From the NCBI GenBank assembly GCA_014382445.1, contig JACNJS010000045.1, positions 62,001 to 126,000 of the forward strand: DNA of 64,000 nucleotides, read 5' to 3'. Under the pieces are notes generated by a model, which did no database searches, was not told the origin of the DNA, and saw only the letters and a list, made by a program, of their open reading frames with translations. The position numbers were made by a program, and so were the translations under genes. Numbering within the stretch: the first letter of the stretch is position 1; each line of letters starts with the position of its first letter. Source of the stretch: Bacteroidota bacterium. Lineage in GTDB: Bacteria > Bacteroidota > Bacteroidia > Bacteroidales > F082. Positions 44,903-54,094 of the stretch are shown here, one piece after another.

Positions 44903-47497
44903 ATGAAGCAAACATTTGTTCTGGTCTTAGTGCTCATGTCCGGCCTGCTGCTGTCGCAAACATCTGATGATTTTGCAGACGGTAATTTTACTCAAAATCC
45001 GGAATGGACCGGTGACCAGGAATTGTTTAAAGTTAATTCGTCACATCAGCTTCAGTTAAATGACTCGATAGAACACCAGGCGTATCTTGGCACAGTAAAC
45101 TCGATGATATTTAATACCGAATGGAGGTGCTGGATAAAACTATCATTTAGCCCGTCGGGAAACAATTATGCACGGTATTATCTTGTAAGTAATAAACAAG
45201 ACTTGTCGGGATCTCTAAACGGATATTTTTTACAATTTGGCGAAGCGGGGAGTAATGATGCCATTGAACTGTTCAGGCAGGATGGTGATGAATTCACTTC
45301 TGTTTGTAGAGGAACCGAGGGAATTATTGCTTCTTCATTTGCAATAAGGGTAAAAGTAACACGGGACGATGGAGGTGTTTGGAAACTTTACGTTGATCAA
45401 AACGGTGGTGAAGATTTTATTTTTGAAACGGAAGGGATTGATAACATTATAACACAAACCTCACACATTGGGTATTTTTGTAAATATACATCAAGCTATA
45501 GCGACAAAATGTATTTTGACGATGTTTATGCAGGACCGTTTATTATTGATAATGACCCGCCTGTAATGCTTGGAATTGCAGCTGATAGCGACAGTACGAC
45601 CGCTTTGCAGTTTAACGAATTATTGAACGAAGGAAGTGTAGTGCTGACGGATAACTACCTTGTTGATAATGGAATAGGAAACCCTTACTTTGCTTATCGT
45701 GATGAAGCCGACGCCTCAATAATCAGATTGATTTTTGATAGTAAGTTTGAATCGGGCAAGAACTATTTAATGTCGGTATCGGGGGTTAAGGATCTGGCAG
45801 AAAATATAATGAACCCTCAGCAGATGGAGTTTGTTTATTACCAGCCACAACCCTATGATATTGTTATTAATGAAATTATGGCGGACCCAACACCGCCGGT
45901 AGGTCTTCCTGAATATGAATATCTGGAATTGTATAATCAAACTGAAGCAAATATTGATCTTGATAATTGGATGCTAACAATTGGGACAACTGAAAAAGCT
46001 TTTATGTCAGTTATAATTCCTGCAAAGGGCTACTTAATATTAGCCAATGAAACTGCCCGTGATGCATTGAGCCAATATGGGAATTTTTATGGGTTTAGCA
46101 GTTTTACGTTAACAAATTCAGGACAAACCGTGGATTTAAAAAGTAATCACGGAATAACCATTTCGAAAGTATCATATTCTGGCAGCTGGTATAACGATCC
46201 TGCTAAAGAAGAAGGGGGCTGGTCGCTTGAGCAAAAAAATCCGGCTAATATATGCTCAGGAGGTGAAAACTGGACAGCGTCGATAAATAATAAGGGGGGC
46301 ACTCCAGGGTCCTTGAATTCGGTTGCTAACAATATACTATTATTACCTCAATTAAGCAGCCTTGATGTAACTACTGATAATATACTTCTGCTTTATTTTA
46401 ACCAAAGCATGGATGAAGAAGCATTAAGCAATAATGATGCATATTTGGTAAACGGAGACATTGGTAAGCCAGAGTATGTTTATACATATTATGACGAGCC
46501 CAATAAAGTTGAACTTTATTTTGAAAATGCGTTCACTCAAGGGTTTTCGTATGAGCTTACATTGAGCAAAAGTTTAATGAACTGCATGCAGTTAAATTTA
46601 CATGCCGATACCATTGTTGTTTTCGGATTACCCGATATTGCCTCAGCAAATGATGTTGTAATAAATGAAATACTGTTCAATCCATGGACCAACGGCGAAG
46701 ATTATGTTGAGCTTTATAACCGATCGGATAAAATTATTGATTTATCAACACTAAGAATAGGTTCGGTTAAAGAAAGCACTCCTAATCCTCCCGATACAAC
46801 GATCTATAATTTAGTTAATAATCAAACATTGCTATTGCCTGATGAATATAAAGTGCTTACCCTATCGCCTTATGCAGTAAAAAAACAGTACAATACATTA
46901 AATCCCAGCGCGTTTCTAGAAGTTGATCCTTTCCCGTCATTTAATAATGATAAGGGTCATGTTATGATTTCATCTTATGATAATATATTAATCGACTCGT
47001 TAAGTTATACCGAAGAAATGCAATTTCCATTATTGAGATATTATGATGGTGTGGCATTGGAACGCCTAAACCCCGATGTATCTTCGGGCGATAAAAATAA
47101 CTGGCATTCGGCTGCCGAAAGCGTTGGCTTTGGAACACCGGGATATCGAAACTCGCAATTTGTGTCGAATATCATAACTGATGATGAAATAGTTATTGAA
47201 CCGGAAATATTTTCTCCAGACAATGATGGTTTTGATGATATCATCAATATCAAATACAAATTTGATGAACCGGGATATGTGATGTCAGTTACTATATATA
47301 ATTCTGAGGGCTATCCTATTAGAAAGCTTGTCAACAACGAATATCTGGGAACTGAAGGCAGTGTTTCGTGGGATGGCATTCAGGATAATAACTCCAAAGC
47401 AAATGTTGGTATTTATGTGTTTTATATTACCGTTTACGATGTTGGCGGAACCGTAAAGAAATATAAGAAAACAGGAGTGTTGGCCACGAAGTTGTGA
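44903..47497 (+). CDS. Large secreted protein with lamin-tail and SbsA-like Ig domains
   Basis: The 864-residue protein has a signal peptide (LVLVLMSGLLLSQ). A lectin/LamG-like domain (about 20-210) is followed by an Ig-like SbsA domain and a lamin-tail domain (DIVINEIMADPTPPVGLPEYEYLELYNQTEANIDLDNWML). A second Ig-like (NILLLYFNQSMDEEALSNNDAYLV) and second lamin-tail (DVVINEILFNPWTNGEDYVELYNRSDKIIDLSTLRIG) come next. The C-terminal FlgD-like domain (EIFSPDNDGFDDIINIKYKF to VKKYKKTGVLATKL) resembles a T9SS-related sorting region. It is likely a surface adhesin or scaffold; no enzyme motif is present. Its stop is one base from the stop of the convergent arginase-like gene. Confidence 0.85.
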   Translation: MKQTFVLVLVLMSGLLLSQTSDDFADGNFTQNPEWTGDQELFKVNSSHQLQLNDSIEHQAYLGTVNSMIFNTEWRCWIKLSFSPSGNNYARYYLVSNKQDLSGSLNGYFLQFGEAGSNDAIELFRQDGDEFTSVCRGTEGIIASSFAIRVKVTRDDGGVWKLYVDQNGGEDFIFETEGIDNIITQTSHIGYFCKYTSSYSDKMYFDDVYAGPFIIDNDPPVMLGIAADSDSTTALQFNELLNEGSVVLTDNYLVDNGIGNPYFAYRDEADASIIRLIFDSKFESGKNYLMSVSGVKDLAENIMNPQQMEFVYYQPQPYDIVINEIMADPTPPVGLPEYEYLELYNQTEANIDLDNWMLTIGTTEKAFMSVIIPAKGYLILANETARDALSQYGNFYGFSSFTLTNSGQTVDLKSNHGITISKVSYSGSWYNDPAKEEGGWSLEQKNPANICSGGENWTASINNKGGTPGSLNSVANNILLLPQLSSLDVTTDNILLLYFNQSMDEEALSNNDAYLVNGDIGKPEYVYTYYDEPNKVELYFENAFTQGFSYELTLSKSLMNCMQLNLHADTIVVFGLPDIASANDVVINEILFNPWTNGEDYVELYNRSDKIIDLSTLRIGSVKESTPNPPDTTIYNLVNNQTLLLPDEYKVLTLSPYAVKKQYNTLNPSAFLEVDPFPSFNNDKGHVMISSYDNILIDSLSYTEEMQFPLLRYYDGVALERLNPDVSSGDKNNWHSAAESVGFGTPGYRNSQFVSNIITDDEIVIEPEIFSPDNDGFDDIINIKYKFDEPGYVMSVTIYNSEGYPIRKLVNNEYLGTEGSVSWDGIQDNNSKANVGIYVFYITVYDVGGTVKKYKKTGVLATKL

Positions 47498-47498
47498 T

Positions 47499-48671
47499 TT
47501 ACATCAACTTCTGTTGCACCTTCCACCACCTGTCAGGGATTTCGTGGTTTATCGCTTTTTGATAATCATTGTAAGAACATGGAACAAATTGGTGTCGTTT
47601 GTATTTTTGGCTTACTATATCTTTTGAGCTAACAAGCATCCACCACCTATCGGTTTTTTTGCTTTTCAGGAAAACAAGCTCTTCTTCAAAATTTTCTACC
47701 TGAACATTAAACCTGGTGTAGTCGTGATGATTATTTTCCGGAAAGTCGTTTCGGCGGTTTGCAAAACCATCTAAAAAATACCACATCATTTGAGCATAGA
47801 GGTGGGCCGACTGCCCGTTATTGTCAAAGGATGGGTTGAGCTCATAAAAACCAATACTGGTAAGTTTATCACTCATGCCGGCATAGCGGCAAATTTTACA
47901 CATTTCTTCCCCCGTAAATCCATTCGGCATCGCTTTGTCAACGGCAGGAGCATCAGCATGTTTAATGCTTGATATATCAATACTCAAAATGTCAGCATCT
48001 CGCACCATAGGCTCAACTTCTTCCATTTCAGCTTTTACATTTCCCAGTCGGTTTGTGTCAAAATAGAGGTTTTTCATCAATACGAGCGAGTCCTGATCAA
48101 CAAAATAAGTTTGATAACCAATATTTGTAAAATTAAATAGGAAATTTGGCTGATGAAGTATAATATGACTTAAGTACGACTTGTTATTTAATTCATGTTC
48201 ATCATGGCCAAGATCAAACCTGGGATCAACAGATGCTATGTTTATTATTCTTCCGATATTTTCGTATGCCAGATAATTTGCGTATGTAAGATCCTGCCCA
48301 CCACCAATTATCAAGGCGGTAATATTGTTTTTAAGAAGCTCAGCAACAACCTCTTTAAGAGCAAAATAAGTGTCTTCAACCTGATGACCGGGTTTAATAT
48401 TTCCGATATCGGCAATATGCAGATTATTCCAGTGTGAATACAATCTGTAAAACCAACCCCGAACTTCATCAGGTGCGCTGTTACAGCCTTTATTAAGAGT
48501 AGCCCTATCATCGCCAACCCCAATTATTGCAACATCTATCTTTTCAAGGTCAGGGAAATCGTTCTCGTTGGTATATATAACCGCAACATCGGCAAGACTA
48601 TACCGGCCTGAATCGGATGATACACTTAGATTTTTAATTTTTACAGGTTCGAGATACGTGCTAATATCCAT
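47499..48671 (-). CDS. Arginase/formimidoylglutamase-family protein with altered metal motifs
   Basis: The 390-residue protein has the ureohydrolase fold (VAIIGVGDDRATLNKGCNSAPDEVRGWFYRLY, SIDISSIKHADAPAVDKAMPNGFTGEEM, SIGFYELNPSFDNNGQSAHLYAQMMWYFL). The canonical manganese motifs are changed. GGDHS/GGGHD reads GGGQD (His lost), DAHxD reads DPRFD, and SxDxDxxDP reads SIDISSIKHADAP. It may be a non-catalytic or differently active relative. Bacteroidota genomes commonly carry such a member annotated as formimidoylglutamase. It lies directly downstream of topA on the same strand. Confidence 0.82.
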   Translation of the reverse strand: MDISTYLEPVKIKNLSVSSDSGRYSLADVAVIYTNENDFPDLEKIDVAIIGVGDDRATLNKGCNSAPDEVRGWFYRLYSHWNNLHIADIGNIKPGHQVEDTYFALKEVVAELLKNNITALIIGGGQDLTYANYLAYENIGRIINIASVDPRFDLGHDEHELNNKSYLSHIILHQPNFLFNFTNIGYQTYFVDQDSLVLMKNLYFDTNRLGNVKAEMEEVEPMVRDADILSIDISSIKHADAPAVDKAMPNGFTGEEMCKICRYAGMSDKLTSIGFYELNPSFDNNGQSAHLYAQMMWYFLDGFANRRNDFPENNHHDYTRFNVQVENFEEELVFLKSKKTDRWWMLVSSKDIVSQKYKRHQFVPCSYNDYQKAINHEIPDRWWKVQQKLM

Positions 48672-48708
48672 CGCTTTGGATTATGTGCATTTGGTGAACG
48701 AAGATAAT

Positions 48709-51027
48709 TTATTTTTTCTTTTTGAAATGTTTTTTCTTTGGCATGTTCTTCGGGTCTTTGGCAATCTTATAACATTCTTCAAGGGTTAAGGCAGGTGCAT
48801 CAGTTCCTTTAGGGATTTTATAATTTTGTTTATCAATTACAAGGTAAGCGCCATATCTGCCGTTTAACAGCTGAACTTTATCATCCTCCGGAAATTTCTT
48901 AATAATTTTTTCTCTTTCTACTTTTCGTTTTTCTTCAATTAGGTCAGTCGCTCTTTCAAGCATTATTGAACCTGGATCATCATCCTTTTTTAGGGAGATA
49001 AACTTACCGTCATGCTTAATATAAGGTCCAAACCTGCCAATGGCAACACTTACTTGCTGATCCTCATAATTGCCTAATATGCGCGGATACTCAAATAATT
49101 TTAATGCTTCATCAAGAGTAATGGTTTCAATACTTTGATTTTTTCTTAATCCGGCAAATTTTGGCTTTTCTTCAGATTCTGTTTCACCAATCTGCGCAAG
49201 AGGCCCAAAACGCCCTATTTTGACATAAATATTCTTGCCGGTTTCAGGATCTTTACCCAGTAGCCTCTCACCGGTAAATTTACCCGATTTTTCCTGGGTG
49301 TCTTCAATTTTAGAATGAAAAGGACCGTAAAACTCTTTTATCATTTGATTCCATGCTTTTTTGCCTTCGGCAATTTCATCAAATTCTTTTTCAACGTCTG
49401 CAGTAAAATTATAATCCATTATTTTATCAAAATGCTGAACTAAAAACCTGGTAACCAAAGCACCTATGTCTGTTGGGAAAAGCTTGGCTTTTTCAGAGCT
49501 TATGTTATCGTAAAGAGTTATTGAAGAAATGCTACCATTTTTTAATGTTAAGCACTGAGCTTTTTGTTTGCCTGGATAACGGCTTTCTTTTACAACATAC
49601 TCGCGTTTTTCTATCGTAGAAATTGTTGGGGCATATGTAGACGGGCGCCCAATACCAAGTTCTTCAAGTTTTTTCACAAGGCTTGCTTCGCTGTATCTTG
49701 GGGCGTGCTTGGTAAAGCGCTCACGTGCCCTCATTTCAATTAATGCAAGCTTATCACCTGATTTCATAGAAGGAAGAATGCCTTGGTTTTCACCATTTTC
49801 ATCGTCAGTTCCTTCCATATAAACTTTTAAAAACCCGTCAAATTTGATAACCTCTCCACTTGCCACAAACAATTTGGCTGAACCGGACGTTGAAATATTA
49901 ACAATTGTTTTTTCTAAGGCGGCATCGCTCATTTGTGATGCAATTGTACGCTTCCAAATTAAGTCATAAAGTCTTTTTGCATCGGCATTTCCAACAATGG
50001 TTTGATTATTCATGTATGTTGGTCTGATGGCTTCATGAGCTTCCTGCGCACCTTTGATCTTATTAGTATATTTTCGCACCTTAACATATTTCTCACCGTA
50101 TTGATTAGTTATCTCTTCCTTAGCCATTCCAATAGCCGTATTCGATAAGTTTACCGAATCGGTACGCATATAAGTAATCTTTCCCGATTCATATAAACCT
50201 TGTGCTACCCGCATTGTGTTGCCAACCGAAAAACCAAGTTTGCGAGAGGCCTCCTGCTGGAGTGTAGATGTTGTAAAAGGTGGTGCAGGTGATTTTTTAG
50301 CAGGTTTTTTTTCTACGGATTCAACCATAAATTCTGCTCTAATTTGTTTCTCTAAAAAACGAAGAGCTTCAGATTCTTTTTTGAATCTGTCAGGATATTC
50401 AGCAGTAAAAACCGTTCCATTATTATCGATGGGTATAAACTCGGCAACAATTCTGAAGGCAGATGTACTTTTGTGATTTTTTATTTCATTTTCTCGCTCA
50501 ACAATTAATCTTACCGCAACCGACTGTACCCTTCCTGCTGATAATGAAGGTTTAACTTTTTTCCATAGCAAAGGCGAAAGCTCATAGCCAACAAGTCGGT
50601 CTAACACCCGTCGTGCCTGCTGTGCCGCTACCAAATTATGATCAATTGCCCTTGGTGATTCAACGGCTTTGGTTATGGCACTTTTTGTTATCTCATGAAA
50701 AACAATTCGTTTAGTGTTTTCTTCTTTAAGCCCCAACGCAATAAATAAATGCCACGAAATAGCTTCTCCTTCACGGTCTTCATCGGAAGCCAGCCATATC
50801 GTTTCTGCCGTCTTGGCGAGCTTTTTTAATTCAGTAACTGTCTTTTTCTTATCGGGACTTACTTCAAATTTTGGCTCAAAGTCGTTGTCGACATCCACAC
50901 TGAGCTTTGTTTTATTCAAATCCATAACATGTCCGAAACTTGAACGAACATCAAAGTCCTTACCCAAAAAACCCTCAATTGTTTTTGCTTTTGCAGGTGA
51001 CTCAACTATTACGAGATTTTTTGCCAT
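48709..51027 (-). CDS. topA: DNA topoisomerase I
   Basis: From ATG 51027 the 772-residue protein begins KNLVIVESPAKAKTIEGFLGKDFDV, the Toprim start. WLASDEDREGEAISWHL follows, then the active-site Tyr in YESGKITYMRTDSVNLS, and ISAGRVQSVAVRLIVERE. The C-terminus has Toprim C-repeat segments (LGKDPETGKNIYVKIGRFGPLAQIG, VSVAIGRFGPYIKHDGKFISL, LLNGRYGAYLVIDKQNYKIPKG) instead of zinc fingers. It ends in a lysine-rich tail (KKKHFKKKK). It relaxes negative supercoils. The ORF track begins 32 residues earlier, across the promoter, and those residues do not fit the family. Confidence 0.96.
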   Translation of the reverse strand: MAKNLVIVESPAKAKTIEGFLGKDFDVRSSFGHVMDLNKTKLSVDVDNDFEPKFEVSPDKKKTVTELKKLAKTAETIWLASDEDREGEAISWHLFIALGLKEENTKRIVFHEITKSAITKAVESPRAIDHNLVAAQQARRVLDRLVGYELSPLLWKKVKPSLSAGRVQSVAVRLIVERENEIKNHKSTSAFRIVAEFIPIDNNGTVFTAEYPDRFKKESEALRFLEKQIRAEFMVESVEKKPAKKSPAPPFTTSTLQQEASRKLGFSVGNTMRVAQGLYESGKITYMRTDSVNLSNTAIGMAKEEITNQYGEKYVKVRKYTNKIKGAQEAHEAIRPTYMNNQTIVGNADAKRLYDLIWKRTIASQMSDAALEKTIVNISTSGSAKLFVASGEVIKFDGFLKVYMEGTDDENGENQGILPSMKSGDKLALIEMRARERFTKHAPRYSEASLVKKLEELGIGRPSTYAPTISTIEKREYVVKESRYPGKQKAQCLTLKNGSISSITLYDNISSEKAKLFPTDIGALVTRFLVQHFDKIMDYNFTADVEKEFDEIAEGKKAWNQMIKEFYGPFHSKIEDTQEKSGKFTGERLLGKDPETGKNIYVKIGRFGPLAQIGETESEEKPKFAGLRKNQSIETITLDEALKLFEYPRILGNYEDQQVSVAIGRFGPYIKHDGKFISLKKDDDPGSIMLERATDLIEEKRKVEREKIIKKFPEDDKVQLLNGRYGAYLVIDKQNYKIPKGTDAPALTLEECYKIAKDPKNMPKKKHFKKKK

Positions 51028-51088
51028 AGTTATTACATTAGTTTTAACCCATCTTGCAGGGCTATAAGTTTTTTTGAAAATCAGGCTG

Positions 51089-51096
51089 CAAAAGTA
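51089..51096 (-). promoter_or_regulatory. -7 box of the topA promoter
   Basis: Minus-strand TACTTTTG matches TAnnTTTG and falls within the ORF-track version of topA. This supports the later start at 51027, with a leader of about 55 bases. Confidence 0.45.
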
Positions 51097-51198
51097 TATA
51101 AATCTTCCATATCCTAAAATCATTAAGAAAATGTTAAAGGGTTATTACTTTAGGTAGATGAAATAAGCTAAAAGAATAATGGCGATAAATATTATTTT

Positions 51199-53130
51199 CT
51201 ACTTTAAATCAACAGTCTCTATTTCTTCTAAAGTGTCAGGGTTTATAACGCGTAATGATACTTTTTTTCCATCGACATCTAAAAGCATTAGGGCATATTG
51301 AGTGGAGAATTTTTCAACCGATTCTGACCATGGCAATTGCTCCTGACCGTAATAAGGTGCTCCAGCCGAACCGTTTGTTATTTGCCAAAACGGACGACTT
51401 ACTTTTAGCTCTTTCCCTTTGTAGCCCTCAGGATAGATTGGTGTTTTTTTAGTTAGCCTCATCCTGCTGTAGTTATGTTCGTCACCACAAAGCAAGGCAA
51501 CAACCTTTTCACTTTTATTAATCATAATGTTGAGAAATTCATCGCGCCTTTCAATAATTCCTTTTTTTACAGGTGCTCCTGCCACAGTTGGTCGAATATT
51601 ATTATTTCCAAAATACCACATATCGTTATTTGCATGGCCTCCATTTGGAAATGCCGGAGTATGTATTGTAACAAAAATGTGATCAATATTGAGGTTGTTA
51701 TTCAATTCAATAATTTTTTCTTCAAACCACTTTAACTGGTTGTCCATTATATACCCATGCGGATTACCTCCAATTTCGGGAATCATATTTGTGGAAGGTG
51801 CATACCAATAGTTTGAGTTCAGGACTATCACAGCAACATTATCATAGGTATAATAGTAAACAGTTTCGCCATATTCCGGGAAATCCGGTTTGCTTTTGTT
51901 CGGGTCATAATACTCGCCATCTTCACTTTGTGGGCCGTTTTTAGAGTTGACAAAATTGTTTGAAAAAGTTGTTTCGGCTGATTTAGTACTAAACGGAAAC
52001 TTGTCAACGGAAATACTATATTGGCTGCCATCATCAAAAGCGTTGACCAAAGCCTCATGATTTCCCGCACCAATATTAAATGGTAAATAATGCCAAACAG
52101 GCTCAACGGCTTTCTTCCAGTTTGCATACTCAAGGTTTGTTTCTCCAATACTTGACGAATATCCGTTAATCATATCACCTGTAAATTGAAAAAATGCTGA
52201 TCCATGAAAAGCTGCAAGCACGGCCATTTTTTTCATGACATAACCATTAACACCGTAAATATCCCTCTCACCACCGCCACTGCCAGCGCGCGAATCGCTG
52301 GTATAAGCAAACGTGAAAGGGGTTCTGCTTCCGGGTTTTGGGGCAGTTTTAAAACTGTAAGACAGTTCATTATCGCCATAATGAACCGTGTAATCATATT
52401 TTGTGTCAGGATGGAGGTTGTCAATTTTTATTTCATGACGAATTCCGGCTTCAGAATTAGTTATTGAATCGGCAGTTTGTTTTCCGTCCACAACTACAAT
52501 TGGGGAACATGGCCGATTAGTTTCAAACCAAATTACAACGTCCTCATCCGATAACCTGTTAACATAAGGGCCTGCAATTATCGACATATCCACTTCAAAA
52601 GGACCGACGCCTTTAATGTTTATATTTCCATTGTAAATTATATTTCCATAATTATCAGTTATTCGGTAACCCACTTTTGCTTTTCCGCTTTTTTCCCACC
52701 CTGCGATATCATATTTTTCTTTTAATATGCTAATGTCAATTTCAGCTTTCCCTTCAATTATTTTGGAACTCATTCTAAAATATACCGGTTGAGGGTATTG
52801 GGCATCATTTTTAGCAAACAGCCCATAATATAGTGTTCCGAAAAATTGGTTGTTGTTAAAATCAAAAAACAGCCCATTTTCAGTACCCTTTGGCTCAATT
52901 CGTATATTATCAAGCGTATAGAAAGGTTCTTTGTCCGACATCCATGAAGTATCCCCTGTTTTAACCGAAACAAAATACAATTCCCCGTTATTATCAGGCA
53001 TAATGCCAGAATAAACAGCCGGAACCTCACTACCGAATTTTTGCATCGCCGCTGAAAGCTTTCGGGGTTGTTGGCTTGTACAATTTAAGCTAAAGAATAC
53101 CACTACAAATGCCAAAATGTGAGTTTTCAT
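51199..53130 (-). CDS. Secreted calcineurin-like metallophosphoesterase with Fn3-like domain
   Basis: The 643-residue protein has a signal peptide (HILAFVVVFFSLNCTSQ). N-terminal beta domains (about 20-190) precede an Fn3/purple-acid-phosphatase-type domain (SDEDVVIWFETNRPCSPIVVV, EIKIDNLHPDTKYDYTVHYGD, about 190-265). The phosphoesterase domain shows FTFAYTSDSR, FTGDMINGY, GNHEALV, VTIHTPAFPNGGHAN and LLCGDEHNYSR. The protein is probably a periplasmic or surface phosphatase of the purple acid phosphatase-like type. The first motif has DSR where DxH is usual, so one metal site may differ. It is downstream of a clear -7 box. Confidence 0.85.
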   Translation of the reverse strand: MKTHILAFVVVFFSLNCTSQQPRKLSAAMQKFGSEVPAVYSGIMPDNNGELYFVSVKTGDTSWMSDKEPFYTLDNIRIEPKGTENGLFFDFNNNQFFGTLYYGLFAKNDAQYPQPVYFRMSSKIIEGKAEIDISILKEKYDIAGWEKSGKAKVGYRITDNYGNIIYNGNINIKGVGPFEVDMSIIAGPYVNRLSDEDVVIWFETNRPCSPIVVVDGKQTADSITNSEAGIRHEIKIDNLHPDTKYDYTVHYGDNELSYSFKTAPKPGSRTPFTFAYTSDSRAGSGGGERDIYGVNGYVMKKMAVLAAFHGSAFFQFTGDMINGYSSSIGETNLEYANWKKAVEPVWHYLPFNIGAGNHEALVNAFDDGSQYSISVDKFPFSTKSAETTFSNNFVNSKNGPQSEDGEYYDPNKSKPDFPEYGETVYYYTYDNVAVIVLNSNYWYAPSTNMIPEIGGNPHGYIMDNQLKWFEEKIIELNNNLNIDHIFVTIHTPAFPNGGHANNDMWYFGNNNIRPTVAGAPVKKGIIERRDEFLNIMINKSEKVVALLCGDEHNYSRMRLTKKTPIYPEGYKGKELKVSRPFWQITNGSAGAPYYGQEQLPWSESVEKFSTQYALMLLDVDGKKVSLRVINPDTLEEIETVDLK

Positions 53131-53150
53131 TTTTCAAGAGTTAAAGATGC

Positions 53151-53158
53151 CAAAGTTA
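53151..53158 (-). promoter_or_regulatory. -7 box of the phosphoesterase promoter
   Basis: Minus-strand TAACTTTG matches TAnnTTTG, 21 bases before the ATG at 53130. Confidence 0.4.
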
Positions 53159-53238
53159 ACAGAATTGCAAACTACTTCAGCATAAATGATCATTTTAGGT
53201 TTATCTTAGTCTTTTTTTCAATATTCTTAAAAAAACAG

Positions 53239-53246
53239 TAAATTTG
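53239..53246 (+). promoter_or_regulatory. -7 box of the polysaccharide export operon
   Basis: TAAATTTG matches TAnnTTTG about 44 bases before the Wza-like ATG at 53290. It likely drives the whole block through the UpxY gene. Confidence 0.45.
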
Positions 53247-53289
53247 CACGACCATTCCAAAAAATAATAATATAAACAGCTATATATTA

Positions 53290-54078
53290 ATGAGAACATA
53301 TTTATTTAAGAGTTTCAGATTAATAATTTGGGTAGGCCTTGTGTCGGTATTGTTTTCTTCCTGTATACCTCAAAAGAAAATGCTGTATCTGCAAGTAAAA
53401 AGCGAAACAGATACGCTGGCAACCTTCAAAAATGAAAAAAAAATAGAGTATAATATTCAGCCTGGTGATAATTTATATATAAGAGTAGTAACCCTGGATG
53501 AAAAAACAACGCTGTTGCTTAATCCATTTTCAGCCGGCAACGTTCAAAATATCGGTAGTGATGCATCGGTATATTTAAATAGTTATAATGTTTCCGAATC
53601 AGGCTATCTTGATTTTCCAATGATTGGGGAAATACTGGTTAAGAACCTCAATGCTGAAGAAATAAAAGAGAAAATACAAGACGAACTTAAAACCTACATG
53701 AAAGAGTTTATTGTAATTGTTAAGCTTGTGAACTTCAACATAACCATGATTGGCGAATTTCAAAACCCCGGACAATACAAAATATATCAGGATAACATTA
53801 ATATTTTTGAAGCAGTGTCGATGGCAAGAGATTTAACCGATTTTGCCGACAGAAAAAAAGTTGCAATAATCAGACAAACTAAAACCGGATCGGAAGTAGT
53901 TTATATTGATATGACAAAAAGAGACTTACTGCTTTCGGATTATTACTATTTAAAACCCAACGACATACTTTATGTTCAGCCAGTTAAAGGGAAACAGTTT
54001 ACATTTGCGGAGTTCCCATATGGTGTAATATTTGGGTTTATATCAACAACTATTCTCTTGCTTAATTATATGAAGTAA
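53290..54078 (+). CDS. Polysaccharide export lipoprotein, Wza-like
   Basis: The 262-residue protein has a lipobox (VSVLFSSCIPQKKMLYLQ, Cys at about residue 25). The Poly_export domain (EYNIQPGDNLYIRVVTLDEKT, SEYLDFPMIGEILVKNL-type segment) and a SLBB domain (FNITMIGEFQNPGQYKIYQDNINIFEAVSMARDLTDFAD) follow. A C-terminal hydrophobic helix (FPYGVIFGFISTTILLLNYM) ends it. Wza-like proteins form the outer-membrane channel for capsule or exopolysaccharide. The Wzc-like kinase gene follows 16 bases later. Confidence 0.93.
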   Translation: MRTYLFKSFRLIIWVGLVSVLFSSCIPQKKMLYLQVKSETDTLATFKNEKKIEYNIQPGDNLYIRVVTLDEKTTLLLNPFSAGNVQNIGSDASVYLNSYNVSESGYLDFPMIGEILVKNLNAEEIKEKIQDELKTYMKEFIVIVKLVNFNITMIGEFQNPGQYKIYQDNINIFEAVSMARDLTDFADRKKVAIIRQTKTGSEVVYIDMTKRDLLLSDYYYLKPNDILYVQPVKGKQFTFAEFPYGVIFGFISTTILLLNYMK

Positions 54079-54094
54079 TATTAAATAGAACAAA

